Shown in pieces: positions 43,170 to 52,023 of a DNA stretch of 64,000 bases. Every line of letters starts with the position of its first letter. Position 1 is the first letter of the stretch. The position numbers were made by a program, and so were the translations under genes. The notes beneath the pieces were generated by a model, which searched no databases, was not told the origin of the DNA, and saw only the letters and a list, made by a program, of their open reading frames with translations. Source of the stretch: Tessaracoccus defluvii (GTDB lineage Bacteria > Actinomycetota > Actinomycetes > Propionibacteriales > Propionibacteriaceae); NCBI RefSeq assembly GCF_014489575.1, contig NZ_CP060789.1, positions 2,914,001 to 2,978,000 on the forward strand, in the 5' to 3' direction.

Positions 43170-44399
43170 CTTCGGCTTCGGGGTGCGCTCCAGGGCCCCG
43201 GCCGGGGCGGGCGGAAAGTGCGTGTCGTCGAGGATCGGGGTGCCGGGCGTGCCGCGAAGGTGGCGGGCGACCTCGACCGGGCCCGCGGCGCCGAGGTGGC
43301 AGATCACGATCTGCTCATCCGCGCCGCGGCCGTGGACCCGGACCCAGACCGTCTCGCCGCAGAGCCGGTGAGGGACGGAGTACTGGCCGTGTTCGAAGTT
43401 CACCATCGGCGTGTTCTCCGGCACCACCCTCGTGGTCCCGAACGCGACCGTGAACGGCGACCCGGCCACCGGATGCAACCGTGGGCGTTCCTCGGCCAAC
43501 ATCTCGGCCGGGGCCCGGCGGGTCACCCGATGCGGGCGACTGTTGACCAGGTCGCAGAACGCCTCGCAAGCTGCTTCGAGATCAGCGAACGTGTCATAGG
43601 CCGGCAGCAGGTTCGCCTCCGTGGGCACCAGGTCGGCCTTCGCGAGCTTCACCGATGATTCGGTGCCGCCCTTGCTCGCCGGGTCAGCCGGAACGCATGT
43701 GTGAACCGTCACCGCATAGTGCCGGGCGAAGGCGACCAGCTGCTGGTTCCTCGCCGGGATCCCGGCGATGTGCTCGGAGGTGACGGTCTTCTCGTTGTCG
43801 GTCAACACATACGTCGGCACGCCACCGATCCGACGGAACGTGACATCCAAAGCGGCGAACAGGGTCTTGTCCCGCAACGCCAGCACCACCCGGAACCTCG
43901 ACCACGCGACCCAGGCCACGAACAGCACCGTCTTGACCCCATCCACGACAGGCCCGTCGCCGTAGTCGTACTGCAACCACATCCCCGGCTCGGTCACCCA
44001 CGGCCGATGGACCCGGCGGTTCCCGACCCGGAACGCGGTCTTCGCGGCCGCGACCGCGCGGCGGGTGGTGCGCTCCGAGCCGGTGTAGCCCAGCCACTCC
44101 AGCTTCTGGTGGACCCGGTCGGCGCAGACCTTCCCCTTCAACCGCTCGACCCACTCCTCGACCTTGTCCAGATAGTCGTCGATCAACTGCGGCCGGCGGG
44201 CCGTCCCCGACGGCGGGCCACCCAGCTTGTCACGGGCCTCCACATAGCGTTTCACCGTGTGATGCGAACACCCCACCAACTCGGCAGAATCACGCAACGA
44301 CCCAGTCAGATCGTAAGCATCCAAGATTTCCATGATTTCCTCGGCAGACTTCAAGATGTCCCTTCCCCGGGTGACGAACAGTGCTTCAGCACCACTCAT
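43170..44399 (-). pseudogene. istA: IS21-family transposase IstA, C-terminally truncated
   Basis: About 410 residues of IstA from a Met at 44399. Helix-turn-helix LRDSAELVGCSHHTVKRYV; DDE core QYDYGDGPVVDGVKTVLFVAWVAWSRFRVVLAL, YVLTDNEKTVT and SKGGTESSVKLAKADLVP; then RRAPAEMLAEERPRLHP. It is lost after ALERTPKPK, about 100 residues before the usual end, where it fuses in frame to an unrelated fragment. No istB follows on this strand. Confidence 0.88.
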
Positions 44400-44465
44400 C
44401 GCACTCGAGGAAGGGACGCCGACCGCGGACGCGGCCAGGCAACGGATGTCGTGTCGGGCAGATCC

Positions 44466-44545
44466 CATGACACCATCGGGCAGATTTCATGACCGCCAGC
44501 GGGCAACTACATGACCGCCACTGGGCATTTTTCCGTGTCCGCCGA
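44466..44545. repeat. IS21-type terminal array of about 22-bp repeats
   Basis: Successive units start CATGACACCATCGGGCAG, CATGACCGCCAGCGGGCA, CATGACCGCCACTGGGCA and CGTGTCCGCC, spaced about 22 bp. This is the multiple transposase-binding array found at IS21 ends and lies 5' of istA. A matching array is at 56705-56785. Confidence 0.75.
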
Positions 44546-44797
44546 CAAACGGCGTCCCTGCCGCGCTGACCGAGGTGATCACACTCGGCCGAACACTGAA
44601 GAAACGAGCAGACGACGTGCTGGCCTACGTAGACCGCCCCGGGACCTCGATCGGCCCTACCGAGGCCGTGAACGGCCGCCTCGAACACCTCCGTGGATCA
44701 GCACTCGGCTTCCGGAACCTCACCAACTACATCGCCAGATCACTCCTCGAGACCGGCGGATTAAGGCCCCGACTACACCCTGGATTGTGATGAGCCT
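44546..44797 (+). pseudogene. ISL3-family transposase, C-terminal remnant with right end
   Basis: Reads GVPAALTEVITLGRTLKKRADDVLAYVDRPGTSIGPTEAVNG to RLHPGL, the last about 80 residues of an ISL3 transposase, followed by the terminal-repeat sequence (CTACACCCTGGATTGTGATGAGCC). The 5' part is missing at the IS21 array, so one element was cut by the other. Confidence 0.85.
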
Positions 44798-44939
44798 CTC
44801 ATCCCTTGGCGCAAGGGGGTCCCGGATGCCCTAGGGGTCAGCGTGGTGAGTGTTGATGGATCCGGTCGCGGAGCTCGACGTCGAACCATCCTCCACCCCG
44901 CCCACGAGTCACCCTGGGCCAGGCTGATCGTCGACGCCA

Positions 44940-45524
44940 TCACACGCTTCCAGAACCTGCCGACCCCCCCGCGCTCCCGAGCCCTGCACCTGGCTGGGGA
45001 GCGGTTCTGGGGAAGGCTTGCAGCAATCGATGACGCGTCTGGGGATCGGAGCGCGTCGCGACCCGGTCGAGAAGGCGAGGGATCTCTGCGGAACCCCACC
45101 GGACCAAGCTCTGGCCCGACAGGGGGTCGATCAGGTCGCCGGCGAGCAGCACTAGCAGGTTCCTGCCCTGGCGGATCCAACTGACGTCGAGTAGCGGATC
45201 GGCGACATTGAATTGCGGGCCCATGAGGAGCCGCGCCGCACGACGCAAGTGCGCAATTCCCCGCAGCCTGTGTCTCGTCCCCCCTGTGTGGCTGTTGAAC
45301 GCTTGGTCGCCGCACAACTCAATCACAACGCAGATGCGCGCCACGTCCTTCGGCGTGTAAGTGCGCCACGAACCTGGACCTACCAGGTCTCGGGAGGCTG
45401 CATCTCCCGGTGATAGCTCGAAAACAAGATCCCCCAGCGCTTGGAGCCGTTGGTACGACAGACGCTCCAGCCGCAGAAGTGCCATGACCTCGGCGGCACG
45501 CCAGGGTGGCTCCCCAACTTCCAC
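44940..45524 (-). CDS. Hypothetical protein, MerR-like N-terminal DNA-binding pattern
   Basis: A 194-residue protein. The N-terminal region (AAEVMALLRLERLSYQRLQALGDLVFEL then WRTYTPKDVARICVVIELCG) resembles the winged helix of MerR-type regulators, where a YT.KD(V/I)..I..I segment follows the recognition helix. The rest (LRRAARLLMGPQFNVADPLLDVSWIRQGRNLLVLLAGDLIDP) is unrecognised. The last 20 residues are low complexity. A weak overlapping frame on the plus strand is less protein-like. Confidence 0.45.
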   Translation of the reverse strand: MEVGEPPWRAAEVMALLRLERLSYQRLQALGDLVFELSPGDAASRDLVGPGSWRTYTPKDVARICVVIELCGDQAFNSHTGGTRHRLRGIAHLRRAARLLMGPQFNVADPLLDVSWIRQGRNLLVLLAGDLIDPLSGQSLVRWGSAEIPRLLDRVATRSDPQTRHRLLQAFPRTAPQPGAGLGSAGGSAGSGSV

Positions 45525-45685
45525 GCCAACTCATCTCGCTAGACACGCCGCAGCTGCAGAAACTGTCGACTACCTATACACTAGTCATCAATCCTGCTTC
45601 ATGGGAGCACTCTTCTGGCAGACTGAACACCCGGGCTGCCCTGAACCCTCCCCAGGGGCGACCCTCTATCCGATTGGTGTGAGAA
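45525..45685. other. Intergenic region before the 45686-48980 gene group
   Basis: About 160 bp, clearly more A/T-rich than the surroundings (for example CTACCTATACACTAGTCATCAATC). It probably contains the promoter of the next operon, but no clear -35/-10 pair can be fixed. Confidence 0.35.
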
Positions 45686-46216
45686 ATGGCAACTGTGGAG
45701 TTGGCACACCGCACGACACACTCGAGGCCGAATCGCTCCGGTCGAGGGGCAATTCGCACTCGTTACACCCCAGCTGACGTCAACGCCGCTATCGGCTTCA
45801 GTGCCCACAGCGCGACGGTGGCAAACGCCGCCAGCCAGCGCTTGGAGAAGCGGCGCATCACCAACCACGAACGTGAAGCGCTGGTTGAGATGGCCACATT
45901 GCTCGACGACCTGTCGAGCTACATCGCTGAAGGAGATCGGCCCGCGCGCCGAGCGCCCAGCAGCTTCTCCTTCCTGCGACTGAACACACTCACCCCCAGC
46001 CTGCTAGCCCAAGCTGATGACTCCAAGAGAAGCATGAGCGGATCCGAAGCTAGCGAGAGCTTGCGCAACCTAGTTCGGGACCTACGAGTGGTGGCCGACT
46101 GGCATCGCCCAAATCGGAGCGCTGCCCAGCGCGTTTCGGCCATCTTCTCTCAGTATGCCGAAGAGCTGCTAGCTGGAGTCTCTCAGCCGCCAGAGACGAG
46201 GCGGGTTGCTGGCTAA
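45686..46216 (+). CDS. Hypothetical helical protein
   Basis: A 176-residue protein with no recognisable family. The segment RYTPADVNAAIGFSAHSATVANAASQRLEKRRITNHEREALVEMATLLDDLSSYIAEGD suggests a helical N-terminal domain with repressor-like character; the C-terminal half (SESLRNLVRDLRVVADWHRPNRSAAQRVSAIFSQYAEELL) is also helical. It is followed after 41 bp by the HExxH protein on the same strand. Base composition and codon use are lower in GC than the rest of the window. Confidence 0.6.
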   Translation: MATVELAHRTTHSRPNRSGRGAIRTRYTPADVNAAIGFSAHSATVANAASQRLEKRRITNHEREALVEMATLLDDLSSYIAEGDRPARRAPSSFSFLRLNTLTPSLLAQADDSKRSMSGSEASESLRNLVRDLRVVADWHRPNRSAAQRVSAIFSQYAEELLAGVSQPPETRRVAG

Positions 46217-46257
46217 CGGTTGCGTTCGGATAGTTCCAACATACTCAGCTTGAGCAC

Positions 46258-47541
46258 ATGAGGCCTGCGAATCGAATCCACTCTGAGAGCATTGTTCACA
46301 GACTCTCTGCCCTTCAAGACTATCTTGAGTCGGTGCCGGTCGGGAACGGGGTGGAGGCAGAGGCCTTGAGTAAGGCCAAGGGCCAGTTCCTCTCTATTCT
46401 AGCTATGGTGGAACGTAGCGCCCGCGATGATCTCCTCCTGCCACAGCTGAACAGATATCTGACTTCGCTTGTGCAAATGGCCGACGAGATTTTCGTCCGT
46501 TCGCAGAGTCGAGTGCCCAAACCCTTGATTCGATCCGTTCACCGGGAACTGGATGACTTGGGCATACCCGGCCTTCCTCTCCTCGTGGTCGGTGAACCAA
46601 ATAACTACTCCACAATTGCGGGAACCCTGTGGTCCACCCTTTACGCGCCTCATCTCAACAAGGGCAGAGCGCCAAAGCGACCGGACGACATCTACATCAT
46701 CACCCTCCCGCGCCTTGAGGGAGGACACCACCTTTGGATCCCCGTCGCTGTCGGTCATGAGGTTGCCCACATATATGCCAGCCTCAACGGTCTATTTGAG
46801 GATACCCTGATGGCTGAGGAATGGCTCCCCACGGATATCGAGTGCGGCATAGAGGTGGGCGATCAACTGCCACAGCAAAAGTTGTGGCTCGAGAGCACTC
46901 TCCTCAACTGGGCGAGGGAAGTCTATTGTGATCTATATGCTGTGAGGAGATTCGGACCCGCTGGAGTCGCCGCAATGGCTGACTTCTTGGCTGCCTCTGA
47001 GACCTCCTCCAGCGACATCCTCGACCCAGATTATCCACCGGCATGGTTCAGGGTAGAGACCATGATAAACGCGCTTCCGAGTCTAGCTGAACACCCGCAA
47101 TATGAGACGCTCATAACTATCTGGGATCCGTGGATTCAATCCCAGAAGTTGCGGACAATGCCGCTGGGGGAGCAGCTAATGTCAGCACTCAACGCAAACC
47201 TTGAGACCATTCAAGGGCTCGTCGAGTCCGCTCCCACAGCATCGTACGATGTGCTGGCGAATGTGCAATCTGTCGAACAGGTGCGCGACTCTCTCCTGCG
47301 GGGATTCCCGCAAGTGGAAATGCCAACGGGAGGCGTGGCGAGTCCAGAGGACGTACTCAATGCTGGATGGCTTGCCACATACTCCCGATCTGATAGCCAC
47401 CCGCACCCCCGGCAACTCGATGCCCTTGTTGGGAGGTGCCTGGACAATATTGAATTCTTGGCGATATTCGGTGATGGAGCGGCCCGTCAGGACGGCAACC
47501 CCCTGACGACACGGCATCATACGGCGTGCAATCCGCGATGA
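46258..47541 (+). CDS. HExxH zinc-metallopeptidase-like protein of unknown family
   Basis: A 427-residue protein. H167-E168-V-A-H171 in VAVGHEVAHIYASLNG is a zincin HExxH motif, and E221 with D225 in WAREVYCDLYAVRRFG fits the distal glutamate ligand region of gluzincin-like families. The first 130 residues are helical; the remainder has no signal peptide or membrane helix. It is translationally coupled (ATGA) to the dCTP-deaminase-fold gene, so the two proteins probably work together. GC content is clearly lower than in the flanks, which suggests recent acquisition. A protease role is inferred only from the motif. Confidence 0.7.
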   Translation: MRPANRIHSESIVHRLSALQDYLESVPVGNGVEAEALSKAKGQFLSILAMVERSARDDLLLPQLNRYLTSLVQMADEIFVRSQSRVPKPLIRSVHRELDDLGIPGLPLLVVGEPNNYSTIAGTLWSTLYAPHLNKGRAPKRPDDIYIITLPRLEGGHHLWIPVAVGHEVAHIYASLNGLFEDTLMAEEWLPTDIECGIEVGDQLPQQKLWLESTLLNWAREVYCDLYAVRRFGPAGVAAMADFLAASETSSSDILDPDYPPAWFRVETMINALPSLAEHPQYETLITIWDPWIQSQKLRTMPLGEQLMSALNANLETIQGLVESAPTASYDVLANVQSVEQVRDSLLRGFPQVEMPTGGVASPEDVLNAGWLATYSRSDSHPHPRQLDALVGRCLDNIEFLAIFGDGAARQDGNPLTTRHHTACNPR

Positions 47542-48136
47542 CCTTAGGTCAACGCATTGAGGGGTTTCACCCCAATTTAAGCGCGGACGATGCGCTTCTG
47601 GTCGCTCCCCTCAGCCACCTGCAGATAAACGGTGCTTCCATGGACATACGCGTTGGCCGGGGATTCATCACCTTCAAGCGCACGATGATGGTTGGATTCG
47701 ATGTTCGAAGCCTTGTTCAGCGTTCTAGGGAGATGCAGGAATTTGTGGAACGCGATTGGGGGAGGGATTTACGCTGCACCCAGGCGAGCTCGTACTGGCA
47801 GCCTCCCATGAGTATGTGCGCATCCCTAGCGACCTAACGGCTCAGGTCGTCGCTCGTTCCTCGTACGGACGCCTTGGCCTTCTGGTTGCGACTGCTGTGC
47901 AGGTGCAACCCGGATACACAGGTTGCGTGACGCTTCAGCTCGTCAATCTGGGACAGCTGCCTATAACGCTGACGCCCGGCGAAAGGATCGGACAGTTGGT
48001 CTTCACGAAGCTCTCAACGCCGGTTGAGACGGCTCACTTGAAGTATTCTCTCGCAGTATGGCCAGAGTTCTCACGAGTTTCGGAGGACAGTGACATCAAA
48101 AGGCTACGACGAGCGCCGACCGCGAGACGTAAGTAG
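47538..48136 (+). CDS. dCTP deaminase/dUTPase-fold protein with substituted catalytic residues (frame break at 47758-47762)
   Basis: From ATG 47538, coupled to the upstream HExxH gene. The N-terminal part (HLQINGASMDIRVGRGF) and the C-terminal part (GEGFTLHPGELVLAASHEYVRIPSDLTAQVVARSSYGRLGLL, PITLTPGERIGQLVFTKL) lie in different frames. A sixth G in the G run at 47758-47762 joins them into a 199-residue Dcd-like protein. The RSSYGRLGL nucleotide-site motif is kept. The family's IDPG is VQPG here and the catalytic Glu of TLEL is Gln (VTLQLVN), so deamination is unlikely. It may be a nucleotide-binding sensor or effector. Confidence 0.75.
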
Positions 48137-48143
48137 CGGCCCG

Positions 48144-48980
48144 TCAGCGCACTTCAAGGGACGCCACTGGCTGACCGTTCAGAAGAACGCTCCAAGCATC
48201 AAATCGCTCAGTCTCAATATCCCCTGAAGCGTAGCTAGCTCGTCCGCTATCGTCGGTTCGGACTAGGACCGCGAGCACCGTCTCCATCTCGGGCTCCCCG
48301 ACACCAGCTTGCTTCCCTTGGAGCAATATCTCGTACTCATTCTCTGCACATCGTTCGCACCCGACCGTCAGCCATACTGACGGCCGCCCGCCCCTTCCCT
48401 GCTCTCCTGAGTAGCCGAACGCGATAATGGGGTCTTCGCGATGCTGGCTATTCACACCGACAGCAACCGGTAGACAGGCAGCCTGAAGAGCCACTAAGAC
48501 TGCGGCGAGGCCGAGAAGCCATGCTCGCCCTCTCACTTTCGCGAACCACTCCTCCACGGCAACCAGGTCCCTAATCTGGATTTCTCTGGTCGCGGGAAAC
48601 AGAAAAGCGAGTGAACAGGTGATCGCCAGGACAGCCAGAACGACGTTGGCCAAGAGCAGGGACTGCGTCCACCTCCCCGCCGCTGGCCAGGTCAGTCCGA
48701 AGCCTGAGGCCACGGTCACCAAGAGAGCTGCAGTTGCTACGATGAACTTGCCTGCGGCGGCCCAGTTCTTCAGCGCTTGCTCGGGCGACAGACTGTCGGC
48801 CAATGCCAACCACTGCTTCGACCCCTCACTCAGCGCGCTTCCCTTACCCGCAGGATCGTCACCTTGCTCTCGCTCACTCGGGGACCCCTCACTGCTGAGT
48901 CGGTCGGTCGAGTCATGGTTGGGAGGAGTAGGATCCACTGCACTCGACGACATGGCCGCCCCCTTTCGGACAACTGACAA
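48144..48980 (-). CDS. Hypothetical membrane protein
   Basis: A 278-residue protein with a charged N-terminus, three membrane helices (FIVATAALLVTVASGFGLTW, LLLANVVLAVLAITCSLAFLF, AWLLGLAAVLVALQAACLPVAVGV) and a C-terminal soluble domain of about 100 residues with paired cysteines (GCERCAENEYEILLQGKQ). ATG 48953 is a possible start. It converges on the Dcd-like gene with 7 bp between the stops, so it may belong to the same gene group, though on its own promoter. No family recognised. Confidence 0.65.
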   Translation of the reverse strand: MSVVRKGAAMSSSAVDPTPPNHDSTDRLSSEGSPSEREQGDDPAGKGSALSEGSKQWLALADSLSPEQALKNWAAAGKFIVATAALLVTVASGFGLTWPAAGRWTQSLLLANVVLAVLAITCSLAFLFPATREIQIRDLVAVEEWFAKVRGRAWLLGLAAVLVALQAACLPVAVGVNSQHREDPIIAFGYSGEQGRGGRPSVWLTVGCERCAENEYEILLQGKQAGVGEPEMETVLAVLVRTDDSGRASYASGDIETERFDAWSVLLNGQPVASLEVR

Positions 48981-49139
48981 CTACACGAAACACCTTGGGT
49001 GAAGTGCTAGGTCGTTTCTTCCTGAATCGGAAGGCGATAGGTGAGCCGGTGACCGAGAGGGCGTCCCGAACGCGCTCGGTCAAGTCGGTGCTGGTGTGCT
49101 CTGCGCAAAAAAACCTTGGCGGTGTGATGATGATCACGA
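48981..49139. other. Intergenic region between membrane protein and decayed ATPase gene
   Basis: No gene is supported. It includes the upstream region of the membrane-protein gene and the truncated end of the ATPase remnant. Confidence 0.3.
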
Positions 49140-49632
49140 TCATTTGCTCCATACATTGGTCTCGCCCCAATAAGGTACCGCTGTGCCGTGCGGCCGTGGG
49201 CCCATCCGTGAACCAGCCGCCCGGGACTGGCCTCCTCGGAGCTCCCCGTCCGCGTACGCGCTGCGGACCGACACCCTGTCATACGCCTTGAGCCACAGCA
49301 GCCGTCCGACGCCGCGGCAGCCGAGGTCCGGCTGTAGTCGATGTCCACGGTCTCGACCGAGGACATGTTCTGCGCCGTGAGTCCAATGCCATCGTCCGCA
49401 ACGGTGAAGCCGACGATCGGCTTCAGGCGCGCCCGGGGCCGGCGGGGCCGAAGTCCAGTTCCGCTTGGAGTCGCAGTGCACTCTCACGTCGATCCGGCCG
49501 GGCTCGCCGTTCGGGACGGGCGTCGATTGCCTGAATGCCGTTGACGATCGCCTCGATAAGCGGCAGGAGCGCGTGGCTCCTGGGCAGGCCCGTGTTCCGG
49601 ACCCTGCCCGCCAGGAACGACTTCAGCGCCAT
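49140..49632 (-). pseudogene. GHKL-type ATP-binding protein, N-terminal remnant
   Basis: Starting at ATG 49632 (MALKSFLAGRVRNTGLPRSHALLPLIEAIVNGIQAIDAR) the sequence follows the Bergerat-fold N-box, then VGFTVADDGIGL (G1 box) and LGCRGVGRLLWLKAYDRVSV (G2 region). These pieces lie in three frames; one added base near 49432-49438 and another near 49325-49331 join them. The gene is cut at about 49140, so the C-terminal domain is lost. It lies downstream of the XRE gene and the HsdR remnant. Confidence 0.65.
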
Positions 49633-49720
49633 GATCCACCCCTTCGCAGCCGGTAGAGCGACCCTACCGACGAGCACCGACAACAGCGGTGATCGGAGTC
49701 GCTTCCGGCGACCTGCATGC

Positions 49721-49930
49721 TCAGTCACCACCCTTCAGCTCGAGCGTGAGCCCGAGCGCATGAGCGATCTTGGCGATGGTCGCCGTCGTGACGTCGTTGT
49801 TCGCCTCCACCCGAGCGATGGTCGGACGAGAGACCCCGGCCTTCTCGCCGAGCTCCGTCTGGGACCAGCCGCGCTTCTTGCGGGAGTCGCGGATGATTTC
49901 GCCGAAGACGGGCTGGCCGGGCTCGCTCAT
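49721..49930 (-). CDS. XRE-family helix-turn-helix protein (HipB-like)
   Basis: A 69-residue DNA-binding protein: FGEIIRDSRKKRGWSQTELGEKAGVSRPTIARVEANNDVTTATIAKIAHALGLTLEL. Its ATG overlaps the hsdR stop as ATGA, so it was co-translated with the restriction gene. It may regulate the disrupted restriction locus. Confidence 0.85.
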   Translation of the reverse strand: MSEPGQPVFGEIIRDSRKKRGWSQTELGEKAGVSRPTIARVEANNDVTTATIAKIAHALGLTLELKGGD

Positions 49931-51354
49931 GGTGTCGTGATGTCAGCACCAGCGGGCGCACCCGCATCCCCGTGGTGCTGGGCATGGAGCGCGTCAGCCG
50001 CGATGCCCGCGATCTGCTCAAGGAACGCCGGGTCGGTCATGTAGGACTGGATCTCCTGCGATTCATTGACCGTCTTCAGCACTGCCAGCCCGACGGCTCC
50101 GCTGAATCCCTCCGATGCTTTGAGCTGGGCGACCGTGTTGTGCTTCACCATTGCCACGGCTTCGTCGTTCGCATCCAGGAAGCCCCAGAAGGTCGTGATG
50201 AAGCCCGACACGCTCTTCGGGCTCACGTCGACGCCCTGGGCGCGAATAATCTCGTTGACTTTGTCGATAGCCTCGTCCAGCGGTCCCCGCTTGGGCGTAG
50301 CCGCCGCCTTGTGCTCGCCGGCGAAGTCCGGGAGCTTGATGCCCTCGCTGCTGCCCTCGCTGAGCGAGTGATCCTCGTTGATCGCGGAGGGCACAAGCTT
50401 CACGCCGGAGAGCTGGACGCCCTAGAGGTAGCTGTCGTCGTACTCGTCTGCGTCGACGTGCAGGTTGCGTGCCAGCAGCGTCGTAAGGATCGCGCGGCGG
50501 TGCAGGTCGGGGTCCTGGTAGTCGACGATCTGACTGAGGAACTGCCAGGCGTTGCGATAGCCCAGCACGTCGGCGCGGAAGTACTCAAGCTCCTGCCGCT
50601 TGGTCTTCTCCTCGCTGAGGACCGCCTGGCGCAGCCGGCCGCTCCAGCGGTTCTTGATCGGCGACAGCACCTTGGCGATCGACTCTCCCCCGGCTTCTGC
50701 AAGGAAGGCATCCGCGACGGCGTCCATCTCATCACGCGAGTAGAGGTCGGCGGTGTCGAGCCGATCGCCGATCGTGTAGAGCGCGTTGGGGTCGACGTCG
50801 CCCTCCACGTGCGCATCGGAGTAGTAGAGCTTGAAGTCCTCTTCGATGCTCGCCGGCGAGTTGCGGAAGTCCACGACCATCGGGGCGGTCTTGCCCGGGT
50901 AGGTGCGGTTCAGCCGCGACAGCGTCTGGACGGTGGCGACGCCGGAGAGTTCCTTGTCCACGTACATCGCCATCAGCCGCGGCTCGTCGAAGCCAGTCTG
51001 GAACTTGTTGGCGACGATGAGCACCCGGTAGGCGTCTTCTTCGCGGAACGCCCGGGCGACGTCGCTACGGCCGTTGAGCGACACCTCCGTGATGGACTCC
51101 CCCGTGTCCTCGTCGGTGAGGGACCCGGAGAAGGCGACGAGGGTGCTCATGTCGTCGTAGCCCTTGACTGCGAGGTAGTCGTTCATCTTCTTCGACCAGC
51201 TGAGCGCCTCCACGCGGGAGCTCGTGACGACCATGGCCCTCGCCTCGCCGCCGAGCATGTCCATGACGTTGCGCCGAAAGTGCTCGATGACAACCCGGAC
51301 CTTCTGCGCGATCGCCGTGGGGTGGAGCCGCGCGTAGCGGACGATGGTGGAGAC
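49927..51354 (-). pseudogene. hsdR: Type I restriction endonuclease HsdR, C-terminal remnant with nonsense codon
   Basis: Motor and C-terminal region of HsdR: HPTAIAQKVRVVIEHFRRNV, ARAMVVTSSRVEALSW, RVLIVANKFQTGFDEPRLMAMYVDKELSGVATVQTLSRLNRTYPGK. A TAG at 50422-50424 interrupts the frame after DADEYDDSYL; reading through it continues as GVQLSGVKLVPSAINEDHSLSEG to the stop at 49927. Upstream the gene is replaced at about 51354 by transposase sequence, so the nuclease and first helicase parts are gone. No hsdM or hsdS is present. Confidence 0.85.
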
Positions 51355-51893
51355 GGCCTCGCCGACGGCCTTGACTCTGGCGATCGTGGCCGCGATCCGG
51401 GTCACGCCCTTGGCCAGCAATCCCGAGTCGGTCGGGTAGGACACGTCGGCCTCGACCACCGTGGTGTCCGCGCGGACCTTGTCGGTCTTGACCAGCTTCG
51501 CCTCGACCGCTTTGGCCAGCAGAGCCTGGTTCAGTCCCGTCACAGCCACGTCGCCGCAGCGGCTGGTGATCTTCATCAACGTGGTCGGATGCGGTACCCG
51601 GGAGCCGAAACTGATCCGGCAGAACCGCTGCCAGGAGATCGAGTCGGCCACCTCACGGCACACGGATTCGAAGCTGAGTTGGTGGCGGAACTTCAAGAGC
51701 ATCATCCGCAGGTAGGTCTCCAGCGGGATCGACGGCCGCCCCAGCCGCTCATCGAAGAACCAGACGACGGGGTGAAGAACACCGGATCATCCAGCAGAGC
51801 GTCCACCCGAGCCAGCTCGACCGGCAACACCAACAACTCCGCCGGCAGCAGGGACTCCCACAACGACGGCTGATCGCCTACAGGGCGTAACAC
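51355..51893 (-). pseudogene. ISNCY/IS1182-like transposase, N-terminal fragment
   Basis: N-terminal part of an IS transposase: GDQPSLWESLLPAEL, LDDPVFFTP, then DERLGRPSIPLETYLRMMLLKFRHQLSFESVCREVADSISWQRFCRI, TTLMKITSRCGD and DKVRADTTVVEADVSYPTDSGLL. One added base in the four-base G run at 51769-51772 joins the two frames. It is fused in frame to hsdR, marking the insertion or deletion point. Confidence 0.78.
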
Positions 51894-52023
51894 GATGGTC
51901 TCGACCCTTCTCCCCGAACGCCGAAACCATCATCTCAACTAGTCAGACCGCAATTCAGGACCGACACCCCTCGGACTTTTTCAGGTCGAAGTAGCTAGCG
52001 CCCCCGCTGTGGTTGCTCGGGCG
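51894..52023. other. IS end region next to the methyltransferase gene
   Basis: About 130 bp with no gene. It probably contains the outer end of the ISNCY-like element (T-rich GACTTTTTCAGG segment), but the matching inverted repeat is missing. Confidence 0.3.

Noticed and set aside
44466..44545. CRISPR-like array
   Set aside because: The units are imperfect, spaced about 22 bp without unique spacers, and occur at an IS21 end, which explains them. No CRISPR array was seen anywhere in the window.
44843..45184. Plus-strand hypothetical gene
   Set aside because: It overlaps the more protein-like minus-strand frame at 44940-45524 and has no recognisable features.
49972..51873. A 633-codon plus-strand open frame
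   Set aside because: It is antisense to the hsdR and transposase remnants and has no recognisable domain.
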